Origin: Kribbella capetownensis
GTDB lineage: Bacteria; Actinomycetota; Actinomycetes; Propionibacteriales; Kribbellaceae
Reading direction: 5' to 3'
DNA: 64,000 nucleotides
NCBI RefSeq assembly: GCF_004331485.1
Contig: NZ_SJKD01000006.1
Span: forward strand, 551,155-615,154
Shown: positions 35,535-43,777 of the stretch, in pieces
How positions within the stretch are numbered: position 1 is the stretch's first letter
Layout: every line of letters starts with the position of its first letter
Position numbers and translations under genes: made by a program
Notes under the pieces: model-generated
Told to the model about the DNA's origin: nothing
Database searches by the model: none
Seen by the model: the letters and a program-made list of their open reading frames with translations, nothing else

Positions 35535-36494
35535 CTAGCCGATCGAGAGGGCCACGCCGTCGAGGATGTCGTGCTCGGAGACGATCACCTCGCCGACGGC
35601 CATCCGGTCGTACAGGCGCTGCAGGATGAGCACGCCGGCGCCGATCACGTCCACCCGACCCGGGTGGATCACCGGGACGCTGCTCCGCTCGGCGCGCGTC
35701 GACCGCATCAGCCAGTACGTCGTCTCGCGCAGCAGTGAGCCCGAGATCCGGGAGTGATGGATCCGCTCGGCGTCGTACTCGGTCAGCTTGGATGCGACCG
35801 CGGCGACGGTGGTGACCGTGCCGGCGGTCCCGATCAGGGCCCGTGCCTCCGTAATCGGGACGATCGTGGAGGCCAGGAGGGCGTCGACGTCCTTGGTGGC
35901 GGCTGCCAGTTCGGCTGCGGTCGCGGGGTCGGAGGTGAGGTGCCGCTCGGTCATCCGGACCGAGCCCATGTCGAGCGATTCGGCCGCGATCACGCCGTTC
36001 GCGTCGCCCAGGACGAGTTCGGTGGATCCGCCGCCGATGTCCGCGACGAGGTACGGCCCTGGTACGGCGAGAGCAGTCAGGCCTCCGGTTGCCCCGCGGA
36101 AGCTGAGCTCGGCCTCCTCGGCACCTGAGATGATCTCGGGCTCGACACCGAAGCGTTCCGAGATGCCGGCGAAGAACTTGTCGCGGTTGCTCACATCTCG
36201 CGCGGCCGAGGTCGCCACGAACCGCGTCCGCGTGGCTCCGGCGGCTCGGATGACGGCGGCGTACTCGTCGGATGCCTTGAACACGCGCTCCAGTGCCTCG
36301 GGCGCGAACGCACCGGTCGCATCCACACCTTGGCCGAGCCGGACGATCGTCATCCGCCGATCGATCTGCTTCAGCTCACCATCCACCACGTCCGCAATCA
36401 GCAGACGGAGAGAATTGGTCCCGCAGTCGACAACTGCGACCCTCAGGTCCCCGCCCTCTGCGGGGGCGGTGGACAGAGGCGGTCGCTCAAACAC
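35535..36494 (-). CDS. Exopolyphosphatase/pppGpp phosphohydrolase (Ppx/GppA)
   Basis: 319 residues. The ASKHA fold gives VAVVDCGTNSLRLLIADV (phosphate 1), a helical middle, YLVADIGGGSTELVLGD (phosphate 2) and IGTAGTVTTVAAV (adenosine-like). It lacks the extra C-terminal domains of long Ppx, as in actinobacterial Ppx1-type proteins that degrade polyphosphate. It overlaps the DUF501 gene, third from the end of the housekeeping cluster eno-ftsB-DUF501-ppx. Confidence 0.9.
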   Translation of the reverse strand: MFERPPLSTAPAEGGDLRVAVVDCGTNSLRLLIADVVDGELKQIDRRMTIVRLGQGVDATGAFAPEALERVFKASDEYAAVIRAAGATRTRFVATSAARDVSNRDKFFAGISERFGVEPEIISGAEEAELSFRGATGGLTALAVPGPYLVADIGGGSTELVLGDANGVIAAESLDMGSVRMTERHLTSDPATAAELAAATKDVDALLASTIVPITEARALIGTAGTVTTVAAVASKLTEYDAERIHHSRISGSLLRETTYWLMRSTRAERSSVPVIHPGRVDVIGAGVLILQRLYDRMAVGEVIVSEHDILDGVALSIG

Positions 36495-36969
36495 AGGGGC
36501 CTCGGCGGCCCCAGTCGTCCAGGGCGGCTAGGGCCACGTCGCCGAGGGGGTTCACGCCGGGGCCGGCGGCCAGGGAGTGGCCGACGAGGACGTGGAGGCA
36601 TTTGACCCGCGTGGGCATGCCGCCCGCCGTGATACCGGCGATCTCCTCGACGTGCTCGATGGACTCGCGATGAGCCAGGTAGGACTCGTGCGCCGCCTGA
36701 TACTTCGCCGCCAGGTCCGCGTCGGTCCCGAGCCGGTCGGTCATTTCCTTCATCATGCCCTCGGCCTCGAGCGTCCCGATCGCGGACGCCAGTCGTGGGC
36801 AGGTGACGTAGTACGTGGTCGGGAACGGCGTACCGTCCGGCAGCCGCGGCTCGGTCTCGACGACGTCGGGCAGGCCGCAGCTGCAGCGGTGCGCGATCGA
36901 GCGGATGCCGCGGGCGGTCCGGCCCAACTGCTTGCTGACCGCTTCGGTGTCTTCGGGGCTGACGCTCAC
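36487..36969 (-). CDS. DUF501 protein
   Basis: 160 residues: SKQLGRTARGIRSIAHRCSCGLPDVVETEPRLPDGTPFPTTYYVTCPRL, then AGITAGGMPTRVKCLHVLVGHSLAAGPGVNPLGDVAL. This is the DUF501 signature, with CxCG and C...C residues that could bind metal. The function is unknown, but the gene is kept between ftsB-like and ppx genes in actinobacteria. Start and stop overlap both neighbours by a few bases, showing coupling. Confidence 0.9.
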   Translation of the reverse strand: MSVSPEDTEAVSKQLGRTARGIRSIAHRCSCGLPDVVETEPRLPDGTPFPTTYYVTCPRLASAIGTLEAEGMMKEMTDRLGTDADLAAKYQAAHESYLAHRESIEHVEEIAGITAGGMPTRVKCLHVLVGHSLAAGPGVNPLGDVALAALDDWGRRGPCV

Positions 36970-37565
36970 CGGTTCGCCTTGGGTGTGATGATCGGCTTCG
37001 GCGTGGGTTTGGCCGTGGTGGCGGCCGGCGGCGCGGGCGGTTGGCCGGCGCCCTCGACACTCCCCCAGAGCTTCGTGTACCAGGTCGGCTTCTGCGCGTC
37101 CGCCGCACCGTCCGTCGGCGTATTCGGCTCAGGCGGCGCACCGACCGGCTTCCCGTCCGCGCCGATCACCCGGTAGCCGACCTCGCCCGGCATCACCCAA
37201 CCGAGCCGCTGCCGCGCCTGCGCCTTCACATAGGCGTCGTCGTTCCAGCGGGCGATCTCGTCGTTCAACTCGCCGACCCGCTTCTCCCGGTCCCGGATCT
37301 CCTGCTGCAGCGCGGTGATCTGCTGGTGCTGGTCGAACCACACCCGCAGGCTCTGCGCGTACGACACGATCAGCGCACCCAGCACCAGCAGTACGACGGC
37401 CGCCCGGCCGGTCAGGTTCCGGGAGCCCCGGGTCCGGGCCGGTCCCGCGGCAGTTCCCGTCGTACGGCGTTTGGGCTGGTCGCCCCGCCGGGCCGGTGGA
37501 CGCGACTGAGTACGGCTCGACGGACGCGAGCCGGGTCGTGCACCGGATTCCCGACGGGACGGCAT
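36966..37565 (-). CDS. FtsB/DivIC-like septum-formation initiator
   Basis: 199 residues. A basic Pro-rich N-terminus (RPPARRGDQPKRRT) precedes one span (AAVVLLVLGALIVSYAQSL), then a coiled coil (QHQQITALQQEIRDREKRVGELNDEIARW) and YVKAQARQRLGWVMPGEVGYRV, the FtsB/DivIC hallmark. It helps assemble the divisome. The C-terminus is Pro/Thr/Lys-rich. It follows eno by 21 bases as in many actinobacteria. Confidence 0.88.
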   Translation of the reverse strand: MPSRRESGARPGSRPSSRTQSRPPARRGDQPKRRTTGTAAGPARTRGSRNLTGRAAVVLLVLGALIVSYAQSLRVWFDQHQQITALQQEIRDREKRVGELNDEIARWNDDAYVKAQARQRLGWVMPGEVGYRVIGADGKPVGAPPEPNTPTDGAADAQKPTWYTKLWGSVEGAGQPPAPPAATTAKPTPKPIITPKANR

Positions 37566-37586
37566 GCTGTCTCGATTCCTCCGGGG

Positions 37587-38867
37587 TCAGCCCTGGTACC
37601 GCGGGAAGGCGGAGCGACCGGCGTACGCCGCGGCGTCGTCCAGCTCCTCCTCGATCCGCAGCAGCTGGTTGTACTTCGCGGTGCGGTCGGACCGGGCCGG
37701 GGCGCCGGACTTGATCTGGCCGCAGTTCGTCGCGACCGCGAGGTCGGCGATCGTGGTGTCCTCGGTCTCGCCGGAGCGGTGGCTCATCATGCAGGTGAAG
37801 CCGTTGCGGTGGGCCAGGTCGACCGCGTCCAGGGTCTCGGTCAGCGAACCGATCTGGTTCACCTTGACCAGCAGGCTGTTCGCCGACTTCTCGGTGATGC
37901 CGCGCTGCAGCCGCTCGACGTTGGTGACGAACAGGTCGTCGCCGACCAGCTGGGTCTTGGTGCCTAGCTCAGTGGTGATGGCCTTCCAGCCGTCCCAGTC
38001 CTCCTCGTTCAGCGGGTCCTCGATCGACACGATCGGGTACGACGCGACCAGGTCGGCGTAGTACGCGATCATCTCGTCGGCCGACTTCTTGCCACCCTCG
38101 AACGCGTACACGCCGTCGGTGTGGAACTCGCTCGCGGCCACGTCCATCGCCAGCGCGATGTCCTTGCCGAGCTGCAGACCGGTCTTCTCGACCGCGACCG
38201 CGATCAGGTCGAGCGCCTCCCGGTTGCTGGCCAGGTTCGGCGCGAAGCCGCCCTCGTCGCCGAGGCCGGTGGACAGGCCGCGCTCCTTCAGCACCGCCTT
38301 CAGCGCGTGGTAGACGGTCGCGCCCTGCATCAGCGCCTCGCCGTAGGTGGCCGCGCCGATCGGGGCGATCATGAACTCCTGCACGTCGACGTTGCTGTCC
38401 GCGTGCGCGCCGCCGTTCAGGATGTTCATCATCGGCACCGGCAGGACGTGCGCGTTCGGGCCGCCGACGTAGCGGAACAGCGGCAGGCCGGCGCTGTCCG
38501 CGGCCGCCTTCGCCACCGCGAGGCTGACGCCGAGGATGGCGTTCGCGCCCAGCTTGGCCTTGTTCGGGGTGCCGTCGAGGTCCAGCAGCGCGTGGTCGAT
38601 CAGCCGCTGCTCGTGGACGTCGTACCCGACGATCTCCTTGTCGATGTCCTCCAGAATGGCCGTGACGGCCTTCAGGACGCCCTTGCCGCCGTACCGGGCC
38701 TTGTCGCCGTCACGCAGTTCGACGGCCTCGAACTGGCCGGTGGACGCGCCCGACGGGACGGCCGCCCGGGCGACGGTGTCGTCGTCGAGAAGAACCTCGA
38801 CCTCGACAGTGGGGTTGCCGCGCGAGTCGAGGATCTCGCGGGCGCCGACGGCCTCGATGGTGGCCAC
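37587..38867 (-). CDS. eno: Enolase
   Basis: 426 residues from GTG 38867, preceded by GGGAG; the longer frame starts with a TTG and is less likely. Signature parts are SRGNPTVEVEVLL, NILNGGAHADSNVDVQEFMI, GDEGGFAPNL and SIEDPLNEEDWDGWKAIT, then LVKVNQIGSLTET and MMSHRSGETED. It interconverts 2-phosphoglycerate and phosphoenolpyruvate. It heads the eno-ftsB-DUF501-ppx group. Confidence 0.96.
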   Translation of the reverse strand: MATIEAVGAREILDSRGNPTVEVEVLLDDDTVARAAVPSGASTGQFEAVELRDGDKARYGGKGVLKAVTAILEDIDKEIVGYDVHEQRLIDHALLDLDGTPNKAKLGANAILGVSLAVAKAAADSAGLPLFRYVGGPNAHVLPVPMMNILNGGAHADSNVDVQEFMIAPIGAATYGEALMQGATVYHALKAVLKERGLSTGLGDEGGFAPNLASNREALDLIAVAVEKTGLQLGKDIALAMDVAASEFHTDGVYAFEGGKKSADEMIAYYADLVASYPIVSIEDPLNEEDWDGWKAITTELGTKTQLVGDDLFVTNVERLQRGITEKSANSLLVKVNQIGSLTETLDAVDLAHRNGFTCMMSHRSGETEDTTIADLAVATNCGQIKSGAPARSDRTAKYNQLLRIEEELDDAAAYAGRSAFPRYQG

Positions 38868-38918
38868 ATTGACTCCCAAGTTCTCGATGACGAATCGGTC
38901 CCGAGCCTAGCCGTCAGA

Positions 38919-38934
38919 CCACCGGGCCCGGTGG
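38919..38934. terminator. 16-base palindrome between kptA and eno (possible terminator)
   Basis: CCACCGGGCCCGGTGG is a perfect palindrome 14 bases past the kptA stop. It could form a short hairpin that ends kptA transcription or act as a protein site near the eno promoter. No U-tract follows. Confidence 0.35.
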
Positions 38935-38947
38935 CCTGGACCGTCAC

Positions 38948-39487
38948 TTAGCCCACCCCACCGCCCCGGTCAGGGTCGACCCTAACGATCGCATCCGGCG
39001 GTACCTCCCGCGTCAGTAACACTCCGTTGGGGGCCCGATAGACGGCCAGATTGCTGGGATCCACGCCCAGCAAGACTTCTACGCTCGTCCGCCGACCGAC
39101 CTGACTGTCCTTGGACGGCGCGAGATGGACGTGCGTACGCCGTCCCGGCTTCAGGCCCTCGCGCTGGATCGCGGGCAGTGCTTGCCGATTGGTCCCGTGC
39201 CAGAGCAGGTGGTCGGGGTGCACCCGTTCCCAACTGTTCTCCAAGGCTTCACGTGTCACCGGCATCCCCGCGCGCGAGTGCCCCTGACAGGCCCGGATCC
39301 GCTCGCCGTCGACCTGCAACCGCTGCTTGTTGTTGTCCCGCACCGCGGCATCCAACTTACTGCGAGTAAGTTCGAGTAAGGTCAGTACGTCGGCGATCGC
39401 CGACCACCCGTCCGCACTCATCGTGAGACCACGCTCACCTGCTGTGTGCCTGAGCAGCCTGGAGATCCTCCGGCTGTCCCTGCTCAC
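38948..39487 (-). CDS. kptA: RNA 2'-phosphotransferase KptA/Tpt1 family
   Basis: 179 residues from GTG 39487. Family marks are RRISRLLRHTAGERGL, GWSAIADVL, NNKQRLQVDGERIRACQGHS, LWHGTN and HVHLAPSKDSQVGRR, which supply the Arg-His-Arg-Arg set that handles the 2'-phosphate and NAD. In eukaryotes the enzyme finishes tRNA splicing; in bacteria its role is unclear (RNA repair or ADP-ribosylation of RNA ends). The start overlaps the LysR stop as GTGA, so they are coupled. Confidence 0.9.
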   Translation of the reverse strand: MSRDSRRISRLLRHTAGERGLTMSADGWSAIADVLTLLELTRSKLDAAVRDNNKQRLQVDGERIRACQGHSRAGMPVTREALENSWERVHPDHLLWHGTNRQALPAIQREGLKPGRRTHVHLAPSKDSQVGRRTSVEVLLGVDPSNLAVYRAPNGVLLTREVPPDAIVRVDPDRGGGVG

Positions 39488-40326
39488 GACAACATCCGCT
39501 TCAGCTCGTGCACCCCTTCGCTCCGGTCGGTTCGCGTGACGACGTAGTACCGGACCGGCGGCAGATCCTTGACCGGGATCTTCCGGACGGCACCCGTCGT
39601 ACGGACCGAACCGTTGACGACAGCCGGTCCTATCCCGAGACGCACGAAGTGGACCAGCAGTTCCCAGCCTTCCGCCTCGACCGCGACGGACCATCGCAGA
39701 CCCTGGTCGAGCATGCTCCGCTCCAACTGCTGCCGATGCGGCCGATCCTTCGGCGGTACGACGAGCGCCTCGTCCTGCAGGTCCTTCAGCCGGACGCTCC
39801 GCCGGCCGGCCAGGCGGTGATCGGATCGAGTGATCAGGGTCTGCGGGAACTGCTGGAGCAGGTCGGAGTCGAGGTCGTCGGGCGGGACGGTGAGCGCGGT
39901 GACTCCGACGTCGGCCGACCCGTCCCGGACCGCGGCCAAGGTGGCGGCCGCGTCACCGGTGCGCAGTTGCAGCTCGTGGCCTTTGGCAAGGATCCGCCGG
40001 ATCGGATCGCCGAGCAGGTAGAGATACGCGCCGGAGCCAGCCATCAGCACGAGTGGGCGTGGCGGTAGCGCGTCGAGCGTACGCAGAAAGTCGGCGGCCC
40101 GGTCGTTCGTGTCGTTCGCGAACGCGGCCAGGCGCTCTCCGGTGTCCGTCAGGTGCAGCTGCCGTCCTTGCTTGACGTACAGGGATCTGCCCAGGCGCTG
40201 CTCGAGTTTGCGGATGCGGGTGTGGAGGGCCGGCTGGCTGACGTGCAGCTCCTCCGCGGCGCGAGTGAAGTTGCGGTGCCGGGCGAACAGCGCGAACGCT
40301 TCGAGATCCTCAGCGACCAGTGCCAT
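39484..40326 (-). CDS. LysR-family transcriptional regulator
   Basis: 280 residues. The N-terminal HTH is DLEAFALFARHRNFTRAAEELHVSQPALHTRIRKLEQRLG. The effector domain has LVLMAGSGAYLYLLGDP and VGVTALTVPPDDL. It is coupled to kptA by a four-base overlap, and divergent from the HAD-like gene with 70 bases between, so it may control either. The effector is unknown. Confidence 0.9.
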   Translation of the reverse strand: MALVAEDLEAFALFARHRNFTRAAEELHVSQPALHTRIRKLEQRLGRSLYVKQGRQLHLTDTGERLAAFANDTNDRAADFLRTLDALPPRPLVLMAGSGAYLYLLGDPIRRILAKGHELQLRTGDAAATLAAVRDGSADVGVTALTVPPDDLDSDLLQQFPQTLITRSDHRLAGRRSVRLKDLQDEALVVPPKDRPHRQQLERSMLDQGLRWSVAVEAEGWELLVHFVRLGIGPAVVNGSVRTTGAVRKIPVKDLPPVRYYVVTRTDRSEGVHELKRMLS

Positions 40327-40396
40327 TGACAGAAACTATAGCCCTTGAGGTGATTACTAGTTCTGTTGAAGTGCTGTGTGGCGCGAGCCTTGAAGT

Positions 40397-40843
40397 ATGA
40401 AGAGATTGGGGATTGATGTCGGACGAGTGATCATCGATGGATCGTCTGGGGCCGGGGACACGTCGTTCTTCTCTGGCGACACCGCGGCGATGCTGCGGAC
40501 ACCCGCCGTACCGGGTGCGTTCGAGGCGATCGCACGGCTGGTGCCGTTGTTCGACGAGGCGTGGCTGGTCTCGAAGTGTGGGCCGAGGGTGCAGCAGCGG
40601 TCACTGGAATGGTTGCGTCATCACCGCTTCTTCGAGCGGACGGGGATTGCCGACAGCAACGTTCGCTTCTGCCTACGGCGCCCGCAGAAGGCGATCCACT
40701 GCGCCGACCTCGCCATCACCCACTTCGTCGACGACAAACCAGACGTGATCGCAGCCATCAAGCCCGTGGTGGCACACCGCTACCTGTTCAAGAACTGGGT
40801 CGCGACCGAGACCGCAATCCGGCGGGATCTAGCCGGCGTCTGA
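40397..40843 (+). CDS. HAD-like hydrolase
   Basis: 148 residues. Motif I is LGIDVGRVIID with nucleophile D7, but the usual second Asp is replaced by Gly (DVG). A late ITHFVDDKPDVI forms the acidic motif III/IV. This DxG variant and small size match a group of HAD-like proteins of unknown substrate. It is divergent from the LysR-kptA pair, and its stop overlaps a Nudix remnant on the other strand. Confidence 0.7.
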   Translation: MKRLGIDVGRVIIDGSSGAGDTSFFSGDTAAMLRTPAVPGAFEAIARLVPLFDEAWLVSKCGPRVQQRSLEWLRHHRFFERTGIADSNVRFCLRRPQKAIHCADLAITHFVDDKPDVIAAIKPVVAHRYLFKNWVATETAIRRDLAGV

Positions 40844-40966
40844 GCTCCCCTTCCCACCGGGGACGAACCAGCCGTCCAGGTCCTCGACGGCGCACAGCAT
40901 GATCCAGTCGCGGTCGCGAACGATCGCCCCGGCCCGCAGTTTGAAGTTGCCGTCCGGCCCCCACAC
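40829..40966 (-). pseudogene. Truncated Nudix hydrolase N-terminus
   Basis: 45 codons from GTG 40966: VWGPDGNFKLRAGAIVRDRD and WIMLCAVEDLDGWFVPGGK, then a stop at 40829. This is the start of a Nudix protein (first strand, second strand with the VPGG that opens the Nudix box), but the box itself is lost. It abuts the HAD gene 3' end, suggesting a deletion. Too short to be functional. Confidence 0.5.
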
Positions 40967-41017
40967 AGGCGATGTCGTCCGCCTGTCCGGCCCAGCCAAT
41001 GTCGTATTGGTCCACGG

Positions 41018-41872
41018 TCAGTGCTTCTCGGAGGCGAACGCGCGGCGGGCGTCGGCGAGACCCTTGCGGTTCTCGGCCGGGTCGGCGATGCCGGTACGGA
41101 CGTCGGTCGAACAGCGCCAGGCGAAGTACCCAGCCTGAACAGCCCACCTGAGCCGGAGGAAGGCTGTGAGGCCTGTCTCGACCTCGCCGGCAGACTCGGG
41201 CCGCTGCTCGAGATACGCCGGTACGACGTGCTCCGGCGTACCGGCGTACATGACTGCAGACGCCACGTCGTACAGAACCGGGCCGCGCATCGCCCCACCC
41301 CAGTCGATCAGCGCGACCTCGCCATCCGCCTGCCGCAGGAACGCCTCAGCCGCCGGATCCCCATGCAGCCACGCCCACGACAACCCGCCGAGCGCCTGCA
41401 CACCCTTCACGGCGCCCTCAACCGCCGGCCGGATCCACTCCTCCAGATCGAAGTACTCATCAAACTGCGTCAGCAGCCGAAGCCAGTCCCCCAACTCGCC
41501 CGGCGGCGTGGCCGACACCCCATGCACCCGCCCCAGCAACTCTCCGACCGCACGCTGATCCTCAACACTCCCCGCCAGCGGCTCCCCGTCAACAAACTCC
41601 AGCACCCCAACCAGCCGATCCCCCACCCGCTCAACCATCCGCCCGGCCTGACTCACCACCGGCCGCCCAGTCACCACCCCCGCGTCCCCAAGCCGCGCCG
41701 CCAGCTCCAGCCCCGGCGCGAACGCCCCATCCCCCGCATCCACAGCCTTCACCACCACCCGCCAACCATCCGCAGCGGCAACCCACACAGCAGAATTCAT
41801 CCCACCGGTCAGCCCCTCCACCTGCGTCGGCTTCAGATCCCAACACTCCAGCAGCACCCCAGCGACATCCAC
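41018..41872 (-). CDS. Aminoglycoside-phosphotransferase-family protein
   Basis: 284 residues, GTG start. APH parts are WRVVVKAVDAG (ATP lysine), RVGDRLVGVLEFVDGEPLAG, WAWLHGDPAAEAFLRQADGE (HGDPAAEAF, catalytic D but N replaced by E/A) and VALIDWGGAMRGPVLYDVASAV. The HGDxxxxN motif is altered (HGDPAAEAF), which may weaken or change catalysis. The target is unknown. It stands alone between the HAD region and mazG. Confidence 0.78.
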   Translation of the reverse strand: MDVAGVLLECWDLKPTQVEGLTGGMNSAVWVAAADGWRVVVKAVDAGDGAFAPGLELAARLGDAGVVTGRPVVSQAGRMVERVGDRLVGVLEFVDGEPLAGSVEDQRAVGELLGRVHGVSATPPGELGDWLRLLTQFDEYFDLEEWIRPAVEGAVKGVQALGGLSWAWLHGDPAAEAFLRQADGEVALIDWGGAMRGPVLYDVASAVMYAGTPEHVVPAYLEQRPESAGEVETGLTAFLRLRWAVQAGYFAWRCSTDVRTGIADPAENRKGLADARRAFASEKH

Positions 41873-42118
41873 CGGCCCACCCTGTCAGCCGGCACACCAC
41901 ACCTGCACCAGATTTTGCCCCGACCGCCACGAAGGCGGACCTCCCGCACTCACCAACCCCCCGCGAACCACCGGCGGCAGCAGCCCGCTGAGCGTGATCA
42001 GGCCAGGCGATCAGCAGTTGGTGAGTGGCACAGGTCCTCGTCGTCGCGCTGTCCCGGTGGCTGGGCCGCGCCCGAGGTCCGGGACGCGCTTCGGGTCCTG
42101 CTCGACGACCGCCGTAGT

Positions 42119-43105
42119 TCAGGACGTCTCGGCGGCGCGGATCTGCGCGGTCAACTGCAGGATCGCGGTGCGGAGCGCCTGTTCGGCGTCGACATCGAGA
42201 GTGCGCGCCTCGCGAACCAAAGCCAGCAACTCCATCCCTATGCGCTCAGCCTCGGTGCCGGGCGCCGCCGGTGTCAGCTCGGCGGGCAGAGCCTTGGCTG
42301 CGCGGCCGAGGACCTTGTCGGCCAGTGCCAGCGCGGGGAGCGCGAGCGGGATTCCTTCCAGGACTGAGGAGCGCTGCTTCTCGGCGGCCTTGATGGTTTC
42401 CCAGTTGGCTTCGACAGCGGCGGCGTCGGCCGCATCCACCGTGCCGAAGACGTGGGGGTGGCGGCGGATGAGCTTTTCGACGATGTCGGCGGAGACGTCG
42501 TCGATGGAGAAGCCGTCCCCGTCGTCCACGGACTCCTCGGCGATCCGGGAGTGGAAGGCTACCTGTAACAACAGGTCGCCTAGTTCTTCGCGGAGGTGGG
42601 GGCGGTTGCCGGTGTCGATGGCTTCGAGGGTTTCGTAGGTTTCCTCGAGGAGGTACTTCGCGAGGGACTCGTGGGTCTGTTCCTGGTCCCAGGGGCAGTT
42701 GCGGCGGAGGCGGTCCATGACGCGGACGAGGTCGATGAGTCGCGCGCCGGGTACGTCGTACGAGCCGTGCAGGATCTCCACGTCGTACGACGGCCGGGGC
42801 TCGCGACTGAGCTGGTCGGCGACGACTCGCAGGAGACCGGGTTCGCCGTCCTCGCCGACGAGCCAGACGACCTGACGGCCCGAGGCGGCCGCGGCTGACA
42901 GCCAGGTCCAGGCCTCGGCGAAGCCGCCCTCGATCTGGCTGACGACCAGCCCGGAGCCGACCACGGCCTGGACATCAGGGCGTGCCGGACCACCCGAGGC
43001 GCCGATCTCGTCGGCGTCGCCCAGCACCTGCCAGGCGGCGCGAGTCAGCAGGCCCGGCGCCACCCGAGGGCTGGTGAGGACCACCTTGATCCCACCAGTG
43101 GTCAT
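42119..43105 (-). CDS. mazG: Nucleoside triphosphate pyrophosphohydrolase MazG
   Basis: 328 residues from ATG 43105. The N-terminal half resembles the tetrapyrrole-methylase-like domain seen in some actinobacterial MazG proteins (IKVVLTSPRVAPGLL...). The second half has RRNCPWDQEQTHESLAKYLLEETYETLEAID and LREELGDLLLQVAFHSRIAEE, the MazG catalytic set. It hydrolyses dNTPs and NTPs, including oxidised ones. It follows the lipoprotein gene by eight bases in the mfd cluster. Confidence 0.9.
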   Translation of the reverse strand: MTTGGIKVVLTSPRVAPGLLTRAAWQVLGDADEIGASGGPARPDVQAVVGSGLVVSQIEGGFAEAWTWLSAAAASGRQVVWLVGEDGEPGLLRVVADQLSREPRPSYDVEILHGSYDVPGARLIDLVRVMDRLRRNCPWDQEQTHESLAKYLLEETYETLEAIDTGNRPHLREELGDLLLQVAFHSRIAEESVDDGDGFSIDDVSADIVEKLIRRHPHVFGTVDAADAAAVEANWETIKAAEKQRSSVLEGIPLALPALALADKVLGRAAKALPAELTPAAPGTEAERIGMELLALVREARTLDVDAEQALRTAILQLTAQIRAAETS

Positions 43106-43113
43106 GCGGGGCC

Positions 43114-43749
43114 TCAGCCCTGGCCCTGGCCCTGTTGCTGTTGCTGCTGCTGTTCCTGGGCCTGGCGCTTCGCCTTGGCCTGGTCGGACTCCTGCGACAG
43201 CGAGCCGGAGACCTTGCCGTCGATGGCGCCGTCGGTCCACTGGCCGAACCGCGGCGCGATGCTGACGTCGATGTTCTTCGACGCGTCCTTGACGACCGCG
43301 ATGCCGTCCTGCTGCTTCTGCTGCGCCTGCGGGTCGTTCACGCCGGAGCCGCCGCCGAGCTTGATGGTGGCGACCGCGGCCGAGGCGACATCGTTCAGGA
43401 AGTCGCGCGACACCGGATTCGCCTGGAACTTCTGGAACGCCGCCTCGTCGCCGACCACGAGCTTCGCGGCCTGGGCGGTCTCCGCGTCGCTGACCGAGAT
43501 CGACTTCTCTTCGCTGACCTTGGACACCAGCACCGAGTTGACCATCTCGCTCAGCGTGACGCCGGCGGTGAAGTCCTGGCCGAGAGCGTTGGTGACCGCG
43601 CGCGAGGTCTCGTCGACGTCGCCGACGCTGATCTCGGTCCCGCCGACCACGGCCGCCGCACCCGGGTGCGTTCCCGCCGCGCAGCCGCCGGCCAGCAGCA
43701 CCAGGGCCGCTGCCACACCGATCGCCCCAAGCCGTCGAGATGTACTCAC
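43114..43749 (-). CDS. SurA-N-like lipoprotein
   Basis: 211 residues. A signal peptide ends in the lipobox LAGGC, so the protein is lipid-anchored outside. The body has VGGTEISVGDVDETSRAVTNALGQ and similar helices like the N-terminal chaperone domain of SurA/PrsA. A C-terminal run rich in Gln and Lys (QEQQQQQQQ) follows. This position between mfd and mazG is the place of the LpqU-like or SurA-like lipoprotein in relatives. Confidence 0.78.
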   Translation of the reverse strand: MSTSRRLGAIGVAAALVLLAGGCAAGTHPGAAAVVGGTEISVGDVDETSRAVTNALGQDFTAGVTLSEMVNSVLVSKVSEEKSISVSDAETAQAAKLVVGDEAAFQKFQANPVSRDFLNDVASAAVATIKLGGGSGVNDPQAQQKQQDGIAVVKDASKNIDVSIAPRFGQWTDGAIDGKVSGSLSQESDQAKAKRQAQEQQQQQQQGQGQG

Positions 43750-43777
43750 CGAATCTCCTCGTGTCTTCCGTCCAGGT

